From the NCBI RefSeq assembly GCF_000719115.1, contig NZ_JOEA01000006.1, forward strand, positions 222,591 to 286,590: DNA of 64,000 nucleotides, read 5' to 3'. Made by a program: the position numbers and the translations under genes. The first letter of the stretch is position 1. Every line of letters begins with the position of its first letter. This document shows, one piece after another, positions 8,886 to 16,874 of the stretch. This stretch comes from Lentzea albidocapillata. Its GTDB lineage: Bacteria > Actinomycetota > Actinomycetes > Mycobacteriales > Pseudonocardiaceae. Under the pieces are notes generated by a model. The model did not search any database. It saw only the letters and a program-made list of their open reading frames with translations, and had not been told where the DNA came from.

Positions 8886-9237
8886 CCGGCACGGTGCGCT
8901 TGGCCTGACGCCGCAACTGCAGGATCCGGGCGGCGCCGACGACGGCGACCAGCAGCGCGCCGCCGATCGCGCCGAACAGCAGCGCCACGCCCAGGGGCAG
9001 GCTGAACTGGCCCCACAGGAAGTGGATCGTGGCGTTGTCGCCGTTCTGCAGGATGAAGACCAGCAGGAAGATCAGCACGACGATCGCCACCAGCACGGCG
9101 ACCCAGGTGCCGCTGATCCGGGTGGGCCGCAGCTTCTTCGGTGCAGCCACCGGCGCGGACGGTGCGGCGGTCGGCGGAGCGGCCGGGATGGGTTCCGTGA
9201 CCGGTGTCTTCGGGGTCTCGTCGCTGGAGGTCGCCAC
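8839..9237 (-). CDS. LapA-domain (DUF1049) membrane protein
   Basis: A 132-residue protein with a Pro/Ala-rich cytoplasmic N-terminus (residues 1-40), a transmembrane helix (about 45-66, WVAVLVAIVVLIFLLVFIL), the short QNGDNATIHFLWGQFSLPLG segment diagnostic of LapA/DUF1049 proteins, a second transmembrane helix and a basic tail. The family is widespread in actinobacteria and its function is unknown; in proteobacteria relatives are linked to lipopolysaccharide assembly, which does not apply here. The GTG start has GATAAT 7 nt upstream, hinting at a leaderless message. The 3' end overlaps the LAL gene by 47 bp. Confidence 0.85.
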   Translation of the reverse strand: MATSSDETPKTPVTEPIPAAPPTAAPSAPVAAPKKLRPTRISGTWVAVLVAIVVLIFLLVFILQNGDNATIHFLWGQFSLPLGVALLFGAIGGALLVAVVGAARILQLRRQAKRTVPVTGRPSTSSPARRVN

Positions 9238-9286
9238 GTTCGGAATTATCGGCGACCGGGCGTGATCTCGCGCGCTGGCGAACGGG

Positions 9287-9814
9287 TTACAACTTGCGCA
9301 ACCCGGACAGCACGCGTTCGAGCAGCGTGATGTTCGGCTGGGCGCTCGGCTCGTGCACCACGACCAGGTTCAGCGTGATCAGGTCGCTCAGCAGCACCCG
9401 CGTGACACCGAGCGGGATCTTCATGAGCGCCGAGATCTCGGCGACCGAACGCGGCTGCAGACACAACCGCATCATCGCGGCCTGGTCGTTGGTCGCGAGG
9501 TAGAGCCGGTCCTCCTCGGTGGAGAGCAGCGTTTCCAGGCGCAGGTCGTGGCGGGCCGTCGTGCGGCCGCCGGTGCGGGTGTAGGGACGGATGAGCGAGC
9601 TGTCCCTGGCGGGGCGGTTGGTCGGGTCTTCTTGCACAGGCCACTCCGGTGGCGGTTCCGGTGGGCGTTGGCGCAACGGTTGCTGACGAGGCAGTTGTTG
9701 CGTCTCCGCGCCGTTGAAGTCTTCACTTCCGTCGGCGCGCAGCCGTCTACGGGTCGCCGGAGACCCGAAACGCGCCCCCGTGTATCCGATTTCCGTCGCT
9801 TCCTCGTCGTGCAC
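9287..9814 (-). CDS. DUF742 (conservon CvnC-like) protein
   Basis: A 175-residue protein with a variable polar N-terminus (residues 1-75) and a C-terminal winged-helix DUF742 domain containing RPYTRTGGRT, LETLLST, CLQPRSVAEISALMKIPLGVTRVLLSDL and LNLVVVHEP. DUF742 proteins are the third component of actinomycete conservons (histidine kinase-like CvnA, Roadblock CvnB, CvnC, small GTPase CvnD), membrane-associated signalling units. Here no CvnA, B or D gene adjoins it; instead a MEDS-HATPase gene lies immediately upstream. The GTG start has TAGCTT exactly 6 nt upstream, so a leaderless transcript is likely. Confidence 0.87.
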   Translation of the reverse strand: MHDEEATEIGYTGARFGSPATRRRLRADGSEDFNGAETQQLPRQQPLRQRPPEPPPEWPVQEDPTNRPARDSSLIRPYTRTGGRTTARHDLRLETLLSTEEDRLYLATNDQAAMMRLCLQPRSVAEISALMKIPLGVTRVLLSDLITLNLVVVHEPSAQPNITLLERVLSGLRKL

Positions 9815-9853
9815 GTGCCCAAGCTATAACGAAGTCGCCCAAATGTATGTGGA

Positions 9854-10777
9854 TCACGTTGCCTTTTTGTCAGTCAGGTCGAATCTGACTTGGATTGCCG
9901 TCCCCGACGGCGTCGTTTGGGTGCGGACGAGATCCGCCAAACGGTTGACGAGCAACAGACCGCGACCGCCCGGTTCGTTTGCGTGAACAGGGGTCCGGCC
10001 AGCCAGAACATCCGTGATGTGCCCGTTGTCGTTGACTTGGCAAACAATACTTTTGCTTTCCGCCCAGACGCGGACCGTGCTCTCGCCGCCTCCGTGCCGC
10101 ACGCTGTTCGTGGCGAGCTCGGTCACCGCGAGCGTGAAGTCGTCGACCCGATCATGAGCCAGCCCCAGCTTGACGGCCTGCTCACGCGCGAACGCCCGCA
10201 CCGCCGCCATCGCCCCGGCACCGACGGACGTGCTCGCCGCGTCGGACGGGATGGTCAGCGGTAGTGAGTGGGCGGCGACGACCACCCGCGCGGGGTGGAA
10301 GTGGTCGCTGGGGCGGTGGCCGCTCGCGTCGATTACGACCGGATGGGTCTTCTCGGCGTCGGCCAGGATGTCATGGGTGAGGGTGGTGGTGCTGTAGGGG
10401 CACAGGATGCTCAGGTCACGTCCGCTGAACGCGTAGTTGACCAGCGCCTCGTGCAGCGTGCACGCCGGGTACTCGACGTCGGTGCGCAGGTCCCACACCG
10501 GCTCGCTGATGATGCGGACGGCCCCGCGGTGCCGGTCGGCGAACGCGCGGAGCTCGGGGATGATCCGGCCGGGGTTGCGGCCGGTGTCCGTCATGTCGAG
10601 GAACGTGACCAGGTGGGCGAAGCCGCTGAGCGCCTCCTTGAGCAGCTGGAGGTTCCTGCCCGGTACCGCCACCGCGACGGGTTCGGCGCTCGCGAGGCCC
10701 TCGACCACGAACGGGACGGTTCCGTCGATGTAGGACTCCTCGTCGGAGTAGAACAGCGCCGGATGTGCGAACGTCAT
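9854..10777 (-). CDS. MEDS-domain / HATPase_c anti-sigma factor-type regulator
   Basis: A 307-residue cytoplasmic protein with an N-terminal MEDS (DcmR-like) sensory domain (about 1-160, HPALFYSDEESYIDGTVPFVVEG) and a C-terminal RsbW-type HATPase (about 190-300; N-box ELATNSVRHGG, G-box GGRGLLLVNRLAD). This arrangement is common in actinomycetes and is thought to regulate sigma factors or anti-anti-sigma proteins by binding or phosphorylation. It starts at ATG 10777 with GAGAGGTGG upstream. A DUF742 gene follows on the same strand after about 40 bp. It is divergent from a MerR regulator. No sigma factor partner is adjacent. Confidence 0.87.
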   Translation of the reverse strand: MTFAHPALFYSDEESYIDGTVPFVVEGLASAEPVAVAVPGRNLQLLKEALSGFAHLVTFLDMTDTGRNPGRIIPELRAFADRHRGAVRIISEPVWDLRTDVEYPACTLHEALVNYAFSGRDLSILCPYSTTTLTHDILADAEKTHPVVIDASGHRPSDHFHPARVVVAAHSLPLTIPSDAASTSVGAGAMAAVRAFAREQAVKLGLAHDRVDDFTLAVTELATNSVRHGGGESTVRVWAESKSIVCQVNDNGHITDVLAGRTPVHANEPGGRGLLLVNRLADLVRTQTTPSGTAIQVRFDLTDKKAT

Positions 10778-10838
10778 GTGCCACCTCTCGTCAACGTCCC
10801 AGGATGCGCACCCGGCACGTTGCTCAAACCATCATTTC

Positions 10839-10869
10839 TTGACCCTCACACCGTGTCAGCCCCTACACA
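10839..10869 (+). promoter_or_regulatory. Candidate MerR-type promoter/operator
   Basis: TTGACC (10839-10844) and TACACA (10864-10869) are separated by 19 bp, the unusually long spacer of promoters activated by MerR proteins. The near-palindrome CTCACAC-C-GTGTCAG lies inside the spacer. It directly precedes the MerR gene, so autoregulation is likely. The AGGAG ribosome site at 10869-10873 would fall at or upstream of the predicted transcript start, so the -10 assignment is uncertain. Confidence 0.45.
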
Positions 10870-10878
10870 GGAGCAGTC

Positions 10879-11700
10879 ATGTTCACGATCGGAGACTTCG
10901 CCCATCTGGGGCGTGTGTCGGTGCGGATGCTGCGCCATTACGACGCCGTCGGCCTGCTCCTGCCGGCGCACGTCGACCCGGCCAGCGGCTACCGCTTCTA
11001 CACCGCCGCCCAGCTGCAACGACTGAACCGCGTGGTCGCGTTGAAGGACCTCGGTCTGACGCTCGACCAGGTGCGTGTGGTGCTCGACGAAAAGCTTTCC
11101 GCCGAACAGTTGCACGGCATGCTTTCGTTGCGGCGGGCCGAGCTGCGGCAGCAGATCCTCGCGGACGAGTCGCGGCTGCGCCGGGTCGAGGCGCGTCTCC
11201 GTGCCATAGAAAGAGAAGGCGCCATGCCCACCGACGAGATCGTCGTGAAGCCCGTCCCCGCCGTCCGGATCGCCCGCCTGACCGCGACCGCCGCGTCGTA
11301 CCAGTCCGAGGACATCGGCCCGGTCATCCAGCCGCTGTACCCGGAGCTCTTCGAACGCCTGGGCCGTGCGGGGGTCACGCCGTCCGGGCACGGCATCGCG
11401 ACCTACGAGTCCGCCGAGGGCGACCAGGTGGTCGTGCGGGCCGGCGTGACCGTGGCCGTCGAACCGTCCGCCGCCTACGACTTCGAGGTCGTCGACCTGC
11501 CCGCGCTGGCCGAGGCGGCGTCCATCGTGCACCGCGGCACGATGGACGGCGTCGACACCTCGTACCAGGCCGTGGCGGCGTGGATCGAGGCGCACGGGTA
11601 CAAGCAGAACGGGTTCGCCCGCGAGGTGTACCTGAACTACGGCGAGGGTGACCCGGCGGACTGGGTGACCGAGCTGCAGCTGGAGATCACCAAGCCGTAA
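10879..11700 (+). CDS. MerR family regulator with GyrI-like effector domain
   Basis: A 273-residue protein with an N-terminal MerR winged helix (residues 1-70, FTIGDFAHLGRVSVRMLRHYDAVGLL...SGYRFYT), a coiled coil (about 75-115) and a C-terminal GyrI/BmrR-like ligand-binding domain (about 120-273). This is the BmrR/TipA-type plan in which hydrophobic cations or drugs trigger activation. There are no metal-binding cysteines. It starts at ATG 10879 with AGGAG 5 nt upstream. The 19-bp-spacer promoter in front suggests autoregulation. No efflux pump is adjacent, so the regulon lies elsewhere or the protein is autonomous. Confidence 0.9.
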   Translation: MFTIGDFAHLGRVSVRMLRHYDAVGLLLPAHVDPASGYRFYTAAQLQRLNRVVALKDLGLTLDQVRVVLDEKLSAEQLHGMLSLRRAELRQQILADESRLRRVEARLRAIEREGAMPTDEIVVKPVPAVRIARLTATAASYQSEDIGPVIQPLYPELFERLGRAGVTPSGHGIATYESAEGDQVVVRAGVTVAVEPSAAYDFEVVDLPALAEAASIVHRGTMDGVDTSYQAVAAWIEAHGYKQNGFAREVYLNYGEGDPADWVTELQLEITKP

Positions 11701-11708
11701 GCCCACCA

Positions 11709-12335
11709 CTAGTCCTGGTGGATGCGGCGGTGGAGGGACTCCATCCGTTCGTCCAGCTGCGCCGCGATCATCGCGGTCGACATCAGCTCGCCCACGAAGT
11801 CCGCGGGCGGGCTGTCGTCGTACTTGTAGAACAGCTTGTGCTCCAGCGTGGCCCAGAAGTCCATGGCGATGGTCCGCAGCTGCACCTCGACCTTCACGTG
11901 CTCGACCCGGTCCGACAGGAACACCGGGATGCGCACGATCAGGTGCAGGCTGCGGTAGCCGTTCGGCTTCGGTGCGGCGATGTAGTCCTTGGTGTGCAGG
12001 ATCTCCACGTCGTGCTGGCGCGCGAGCATCGCCTTGACCCGGTAGACGTCCGAGACGAACGGGCAGATCACCCGCACGCCCGCGATGTCGTCGAGCCAGT
12101 CGCCGATGGAGTCGAGGTCGAGCGGAAAACCCTTGCGCCGCAGCTTCTCCAGGATGCCTTCCGGCTTCTTCACCCGATTGGTGATGTGCTCGATCGGGTC
12201 GTGCTGATGGACCGAGTCGAACTCCTCGCTCAAGATGCGGAGCTTCGTCATGAGCTCCTCGATCGCGAACTTGTAGACGAGCAGCCGCCGTTCGAGGTCG
12301 CGCAGCAGGCCCAGGTCGTGGGCGAGGTCGGTCAC
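11709..12335 (-). CDS. Small alarmone synthetase ((p)ppGpp synthetase, RelQ/YjbM-like)
   Basis: A 208-residue cytoplasmic protein consisting of a RelA/SpoT-type synthetase domain with no hydrolase, TGS or ACT domain. It would transfer pyrophosphate from ATP to GDP or GTP. Seen are LDDIAGVRVICPF, the substrate motif PNGYRSLHL and VEVQLRTIAMDFWATLEHKL. The frame is open further upstream, but that extension overlaps the next gene. GTG at 12335 is preferred: TACTCT lies exactly 6 nt upstream, indicating a leaderless start. GTG at 12338 is the alternative. It is downstream of the PLP enzyme on the same strand (25 bp gap) and convergent with the MerR gene. Confidence 0.88.
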   Translation of the reverse strand: MTDLAHDLGLLRDLERRLLVYKFAIEELMTKLRILSEEFDSVHQHDPIEHITNRVKKPEGILEKLRRKGFPLDLDSIGDWLDDIAGVRVICPFVSDVYRVKAMLARQHDVEILHTKDYIAAPKPNGYRSLHLIVRIPVFLSDRVEHVKVEVQLRTIAMDFWATLEHKLFYKYDDSPPADFVGELMSTAMIAAQLDERMESLHRRIHQD

Positions 12336-12360
12336 CACACCAGAGTACTGATCACGCTCG

Positions 12361-13332
12361 TCAGAACTGCGCGACCGCCTCGGGTGCGTAGCCGTAGAAG
12401 CCGGGAAGACCACCTGTGTGGAGGAACACGACGGGCACGTGGCTGCGCGGCGCGATCTCGCGGAACTTCACCGCGGCCTTGCCGGTGTAGACCGGGTCGA
12501 GGATCACGCCCTCGGTCTCCGCGAAGAGTTTCAGCACGTTCCACATCTCCGGCGTGGGCACGCCGTAGCCCGGCCCGATCGTGTCGTCGGTGACGGTGAC
12601 GTGGCCGAGTTCCGGGGCCGGCTCGCCGAGGAGTGCCGCGGCGTCCGTGGCGAGGGTGCGGAGTTCCTGCTCGGCGTCCGCGGCGGTGTGCGAGACGCTC
12701 GCGGCGTGGACGGTGCCGCGCCAGCCCAGGAGTTCGGTGCCGAGTGCGATGCCGGCCGCCGTGGCGCCGCTGCCGTCCGGCACGACGATGGTGGCGTTGT
12801 CGATGCCGCGCTCGTTCAGCTGCCCGACGAGCTCGACGGCCGCCGCGACGTAACCCAGTGTCCCCAGCCCGTTCGAGCCGCCCACGGGCAGCGTGACGGC
12901 CTTGTCGTGGTTGACCTTCTCGTAGGCCAGGACGGTCTCGTCGGCGTCCGCGCAGACGTGCACGTTCGCCCCGAACATGTGGTCCAGCACGACGTTGCCG
13001 GACCGCTCGTACGAGGCGCCCGTCATCGGCACCTTGGCCGTCAGCACGAGCTCGCAGCGCAGGCCGAGCTTCGCGCACGCCGCCGCGGTCTGGCGGCCGT
13101 GGTTGGTCTGCAGCGCACCGAACGTGATGATCGTGTCCGCGCCCTGCTCGATCGCCTGGCCGAGCAGGAACTCGAGTTTGCGCAGCTTGTTGCCGCCCGC
13201 GCCGAGGCCGTTGACGTCGTCGCGCTTGATCAGGACCGGCGGGGCGCCGAGCGTGGCCGCGAGCCTCGGGGCGTCCTCCAGCGGGGTCGGCCAGGTGCCC
13301 AGGGAGACTCGGGGGAACGCGCTCAGGTCCAT
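12361..13332 (-). CDS. PLP-dependent D-cysteine desulfhydrase / ACC deaminase family enzyme
   Basis: A 323-residue fold-type II PLP enzyme. The PLP-lysine region GLGAGGNKLRKLEFLLGQA and FGALQTNHGRQTAAACAKLGL match D-cysteine desulfhydrase (D-cysteine to pyruvate, H2S and ammonia) and 1-aminocyclopropane-1-carboxylate deaminase, which share this fold. Sequence alone does not separate the two; D-cysteine desulfhydrase is the commoner activity in bacteria. ATG 13332 has a TAAACT box exactly 6 nt upstream (13339-13344), so the transcript is probably leaderless. It is upstream of the alarmone synthetase and downstream of a Nudix gene on the same strand. Confidence 0.88.
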   Translation of the reverse strand: MDLSAFPRVSLGTWPTPLEDAPRLAATLGAPPVLIKRDDVNGLGAGGNKLRKLEFLLGQAIEQGADTIITFGALQTNHGRQTAAACAKLGLRCELVLTAKVPMTGASYERSGNVVLDHMFGANVHVCADADETVLAYEKVNHDKAVTLPVGGSNGLGTLGYVAAAVELVGQLNERGIDNATIVVPDGSGATAAGIALGTELLGWRGTVHAASVSHTAADAEQELRTLATDAAALLGEPAPELGHVTVTDDTIGPGYGVPTPEMWNVLKLFAETEGVILDPVYTGKAAVKFREIAPRSHVPVVFLHTGGLPGFYGYAPEAVAQF

Positions 13333-13363
13333 GGGCCGAGTTTAAAGCGAGAGGCGATCCGGA

Positions 13364-13894
13364 TCAGACCTCCCTGCCGAACTCCGCGTACCGCGTGGAA
13401 CCGCTCTCAAGGGCCGCCACGGCGAGCGTGAGGCGCCGGTGCAGTGACGGGTAGATGCGTGGCTTCGCCTCGTCCAGCGTCAGGTACAGCACGCCTTCCA
13501 GTTCGGGATCACACGCCATGGCACCGTCCACGACGCCACCGTCGAACACGAACTGGTGGCAGTCGCTCCAGACCCCGTTGCGCGGCGTCCAGTCCACCAC
13601 CAGCAGCGGCCCCAGAGCCACCGAGAGACCGAGTTCCTCGTGGATCTCCCGCAGTGCCGCGGCCTTCGGGGACTCGTCGGCCTCGGTCATGCCGCCGGGG
13701 ATGTCCAGCACCGCCTTGTACGCCGGCACGACGAACAGCACGCGTCCGGTGGAATCACGGATCAACGCGCCGCCCGCGCATGTCTTGGTGGGCTGCCGGG
13801 ACGCCACTCCGGGCACGTACTCCAGTTCGGCCGGACCCTCGTCGAGAACATCGGCGGCGAATGATGCGGGGTCCCCCGCGTGCAGTGCGGACAC
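13364..13894 (-). CDS. Nudix hydrolase
   Basis: A protein of about 176 residues with a complete Nudix box (G-x5-E-x7-REIHEELGL), which coordinates the metal for cleavage of nucleoside diphosphates linked to X. The segment before it, GGALIRDSTGRVLFVVPAYKAVLDIPGG, fits the standard strand order, and an N-terminal part of about 55 residues precedes it. The substrate cannot be read from sequence. The frame is open up to a TTG at 13990, but GTG at 13894 gives a sensible N-terminus and avoids overlap with the divergent gene region; the start is uncertain. It is upstream of the PLP enzyme on the same strand with a 31-bp gap. Confidence 0.82.
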   Translation of the reverse strand: MSALHAGDPASFAADVLDEGPAELEYVPGVASRQPTKTCAGGALIRDSTGRVLFVVPAYKAVLDIPGGMTEADESPKAAALREIHEELGLSVALGPLLVVDWTPRNGVWSDCHQFVFDGGVVDGAMACDPELEGVLYLTLDEAKPRIYPSLHRRLTLAVAALESGSTRYAEFGREV

Positions 13895-14071
13895 GAGCCG
13901 ATGATCACACCACAGAGTGAATAGTGCACGCCCTGCACACCGGTTTCGCGCTGGTGAGCGGACGTCCGGAAGATGACGGTCTGCAACCAAACGATCGGGG
14001 AGTACGCTTACCCCTGTAACTCCGTGCGATCAATCGCCGATGTCCAGGCAACATCGGTGGAGGTGACGCCA

Positions 14072-14422
14072 ATGGGGGCAACCGGTGCCGCCAAGCGCAG
14101 ACATGACGGTGGATCGGCCCCGTGGTCGGTGGTCGGACTGACTGTCGTGTTCGTCGTTGTGGCCCAGGTCCAGTTCGCCATCGCGGTCGCGGAATCGGTC
14201 TGGTGGCCGGCCGTGGTCGGGGTGCTGCTGCTGGCAGCGGCGGTCGCGTTCGTCAAGGCGGCACGCAGGCTGCGTTGGGAAGACAGCGACTCGTACGAGG
14301 CACCGCCCGAGGTGGCCATGCCGCTTCCGGCAGAGCACTACGAGAGCCGCGTCGATGCCGACGGAAGCCTGGCACGCGCGGTCGGCGACGTCGTCCACGC
14401 GTCACGGCGCTGGCGGGCCTGA
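14072..14422 (+). CDS. Small two-helix membrane protein, unknown function
   Basis: A 116-residue protein not assigned to a family. A basic N-terminus (KRRHDGG) is followed by two transmembrane helices (about residues 18-38 and 43-62) and a polar, acidic C-terminal tail, predicted cytoplasmic, containing YEAPPEVAMPLPAEHYESRVDADGS. ATG 14072 is preferred because GGAGG lies 8 nt upstream; the frame stays open to 13973 without a better start. It is divergent from the Nudix gene. The gap to the next gene is about 80 bp. Confidence 0.7.
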   Translation: MGATGAAKRRHDGGSAPWSVVGLTVVFVVVAQVQFAIAVAESVWWPAVVGVLLLAAAVAFVKAARRLRWEDSDSYEAPPEVAMPLPAEHYESRVDADGSLARAVGDVVHASRRWRA

Positions 14423-14505
14423 CAGCCTCATAACGCGGAGACCGGGCCAGCGGGTGGCTCGGTCATGTCGTCGTGTCCGGGGGTCCGTACCCGCAGAATG
14501 GGGCC

Positions 14506-15519
14506 ATGCCGACGTCAGCCGAGTGGCTCGAAGTGCGCGCTCACCTGCTCTTATGCCGCCACGCGCTGGCGCTCGCGGCCGTCTCCGAGTACCCGGACGT
14601 GCCCAGGGTCGCCGGCACACCGCTGCTCACGTCGCCGGACTGGATGCCTCCCGGTCCGCTCCCGCTGGCCGATCTCTCGCTGGAACTGAAGGCCTCCGCC
14701 GCGCTGCCCGAGGTGCCGGTCTCGGCGCTCCCCGACGGGTTCGGCAGCTACTCGGAGGCGATGGCGGCGCTCGCCGCGCCGGCCGTGTTCCAGAACCGCG
14801 AGACCTACCGGCTGCTCGGCTTCACCGGGCGGCACCTGACGTTCGGGCTCGGCAGCTACTTCGACGGCATCGACGTGGGCGAGGCCTGCGCGCACGAGTA
14901 CGCGGCGCGCGAGATGGGGCGGATCGACGCGCTGCCGTCGCGCTCGGGGGTCGGTGATCCGTGCGATCCCCGGCGGCGGCCCGTCAACGTCGCCATCAGC
15001 ACGCTCACTCTGCGGCACGACGAGGTCTCCGGGGAGGCGACGTTCTTCCTGCACTGGCGGGACCCGAAGCGCGTCGGGCACGCGGGTGGCATGTTCCAGG
15101 TGCTGCCGGTCGGGGTGTTCCAGGGTTCGTCCGAGGCCGACTTCTCGTTGTGGCACTGCATGATCCGCGAGTTCGCCGAGGAGATGCTCGGAGCGGAGGA
15201 GATCCACGACGCCGACTACGCGGCCTGGCCGTTCGCCCGGCGGCTCACGGAGGCGGCCCGCGTGTTCTACCTCGGCATGGGCGTGGACCCCCTGACGTTC
15301 GCCACCGACATGCTGACCGTGGCGGTGATCGAGGCTTCGCGGTTCGACGACTTGTTCGGCGATCTGGTGTCGCACAACGAAGAGGGCGAGGTGCTGCGCG
15401 GACTCCCGTTCACCGCTTCGAACATCGAGCGGTTCGTGCATCACGAACCGACGCAGGCCGCCGGTGCCGCGCTGCTGTCGCTGGCCTGGCAGCACCGGGC
15501 GGAGCTGCTCAAGGCCTGA
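14506..15519 (+). CDS. Nudix-like protein of unknown function
   Basis: A 337-residue cytoplasmic protein whose C-terminal half contains GGMFQVLPVGVFQ and, about 20 residues later, IREFAEEMLG, resembling the second half of a Nudix box (REx-x-EE-x-G). The N-terminal half has no recognised domain. Such proteins are often annotated as hypothetical or transcriptional regulators in actinomycetes. ATG 14506 (MPTSAEWLE) is preferred; a GTG at 14473 is in frame. CAGAAT sits 6 nt upstream of the ATG, a weak -10. The last 11 bp overlap the convergent IucA/IucC gene. The substrate and any link to the siderophore genes are unknown. Confidence 0.68.
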   Translation: MPTSAEWLEVRAHLLLCRHALALAAVSEYPDVPRVAGTPLLTSPDWMPPGPLPLADLSLELKASAALPEVPVSALPDGFGSYSEAMAALAAPAVFQNRETYRLLGFTGRHLTFGLGSYFDGIDVGEACAHEYAAREMGRIDALPSRSGVGDPCDPRRRPVNVAISTLTLRHDEVSGEATFFLHWRDPKRVGHAGGMFQVLPVGVFQGSSEADFSLWHCMIREFAEEMLGAEEIHDADYAAWPFARRLTEAARVFYLGMGVDPLTFATDMLTVAVIEASRFDDLFGDLVSHNEEGEVLRGLPFTASNIERFVHHEPTQAAGAALLSLAWQHRAELLKA

Positions 15520-16852
15520 ACGGGTTCGGCAGGAAGGCCCACTTCGTCGTGCGCGGGTCGAGCCGCATCAGCGTGAGTGGCTTGGCGGGCAACGGATCGT
15601 GCAGCAGCGCGTGCCGGTCCGGGGTGTCCGGGACCGTGCGCGCCACCACGTCCCACAGGTCGGCGTCCGGGGCGTCGAGCGCCTCGACCAGTCCGGTCAG
15701 CGCGGTCGCGAAGAACGTCGCGAAGGTCTTGGCGCGCAAGGCCTCCGGGCTCGCGTGCAGGCGTCCGGGCAGGCCGGCGCGCGGGCTGACGCGGATGTCG
15801 GCGAGGTCGCGGTAGATCACCCGGCTCGGCCTGCCGCCGACCAGGCCGACCAGCAGGTTCTGTTCGTGCGCCTCCAGGGCCACCCCGCGCGCGAGCAGCG
15901 TCATCAGCGGCGGCACGGTCAGCTCGGCGAACTCCGCGAGCCAGCCGATCGGGTCGGCGATCGGCCTGCCTCTCAATGCGGCCAGGGGCAGCAGCGTCTC
16001 GCCCTCGCGCGGCACGGGTTTGTCGCGCAGGATCACGCCGAGCCGCCGGTCGGGTTCGCCGTCGGTGAGCACGGCGGCCGATGCCCGGTTGTGCTGCAGT
16101 TCGATGCCCTCGACAGCCACGTCCAGGAAGTCGGAGACCGTTGTCGCCGTGGCGATCGAGCCGCCGGAGATGTCCCGCACGGCCGAGGTGATTTGCGCGC
16201 TCAGCGTCGTTTTGACGTGCCACGCGCCGGCCGAGAGCGTGCGCAGCGCCATCAGCGGGCTCGCGTCGAGGGTGCCGGCGGTGATCACGCCCAGCCGGTC
16301 CGCCTGCCAGGGGTGCACCGGGAGCAGGATCCGCTCGCCGTCGCGCAGCTCGTCCGGCCAGTCGCCGAACACCACGTGCTGTGCCGCGGGGTGCAGCCGC
16401 AGCGGCACGACCGGGCGGTGCTCGGGGCCGTACGCGAGGTGGTCGGCGGCGGTGAACCCGGTGCGGTTGCGGCAGCACGGGTGCAGCGGATGGCCGTCGA
16501 CCACGCTCTGCTCGTGCTCCTCCAGCGACCTGTCCAGGAATGGAGTCGTGAGCGGGCTCGTTGTGCGCGACAGGGCCAGTCCGGCCACGCTGTGGGCGAC
16601 CTCGGCGATCAGGTCCTCCGAGCGGGGCCAGCGCAGTGCGGTGAGGAGGTCGACCGGGTGGGAGTACTCGGTCGGGTCGACGCTGACCTGCGGCAACGGC
16701 TCGATCGCGAACGCCCGGCGCAGGCGCGCGAGGATCGCCGCACGGGCTCCGGGCAGCGCCGCGACGAACCTTTCGGCGCGTCTTTCGTCCAGCGCGGCGG
16801 CGAACTCGGACTCGACAGGTGTTTGCGTCAGAATGATCTGATCCTGACACAT
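15509..16852 (-). CDS. IucA/IucC-family NIS siderophore synthetase
   Basis: A protein of about 447 residues of the NRPS-independent siderophore synthetase family, which adenylates a carboxylate such as citrate and joins it to an amine or alcohol. Family hallmarks are present: GHPLHPCCRNRTGF with following YGPEHRPVVPLRLHP, LPVHPWQAD, STSPLTT-type nucleotide contacts (RTTSPLTTPF) and HEQNLLVGL. The C-terminal FhuF-like part (TFATFFATALTGLVEAL) is also seen. The start is taken at ATG 16852, since longer forms would run into the divergent synthetase gene. Only 22 bp separate the two start codons. The siderophore product cannot be named, and no amine-building genes adjoin. Confidence 0.9.
   Translation of the reverse strand: MCQDQIILTQTPVESEFAAALDERRAERFVAALPGARAAILARLRRAFAIEPLPQVSVDPTEYSHPVDLLTALRWPRSEDLIAEVAHSVAGLALSRTTSPLTTPFLDRSLEEHEQSVVDGHPLHPCCRNRTGFTAADHLAYGPEHRPVVPLRLHPAAQHVVFGDWPDELRDGERILLPVHPWQADRLGVITAGTLDASPLMALRTLSAGAWHVKTTLSAQITSAVRDISGGSIATATTVSDFLDVAVEGIELQHNRASAAVLTDGEPDRRLGVILRDKPVPREGETLLPLAALRGRPIADPIGWLAEFAELTVPPLMTLLARGVALEAHEQNLLVGLVGGRPSRVIYRDLADIRVSPRAGLPGRLHASPEALRAKTFATFFATALTGLVEALDAPDADLWDVVARTVPDTPDRHALLHDPLPAKPLTLMRLDPRTTKWAFLPNPFRP
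16827..16848. repeat. Imperfect palindrome at the divergent NIS synthetase starts
   Basis: A 22-bp interrupted dyad with perfect GTCAG...CTGAC ends and 8 of 11 half-site positions matched. It lies at the very start of the minus-strand synthetase coding region, a few bp from both start codons. It could be an operator controlling both genes. It does not resemble the IdeR/DtxR iron box. Confidence 0.35.
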
Positions 16853-16874
16853 CGCCGGAGAGAAGCGGACACCG

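Noticed and set aside
16853..16874. Iron box between the NIS synthetases
   Set aside because: No TTAGG-x-CCTAA-like dyad is present in the gap or within about 50 bp either side.
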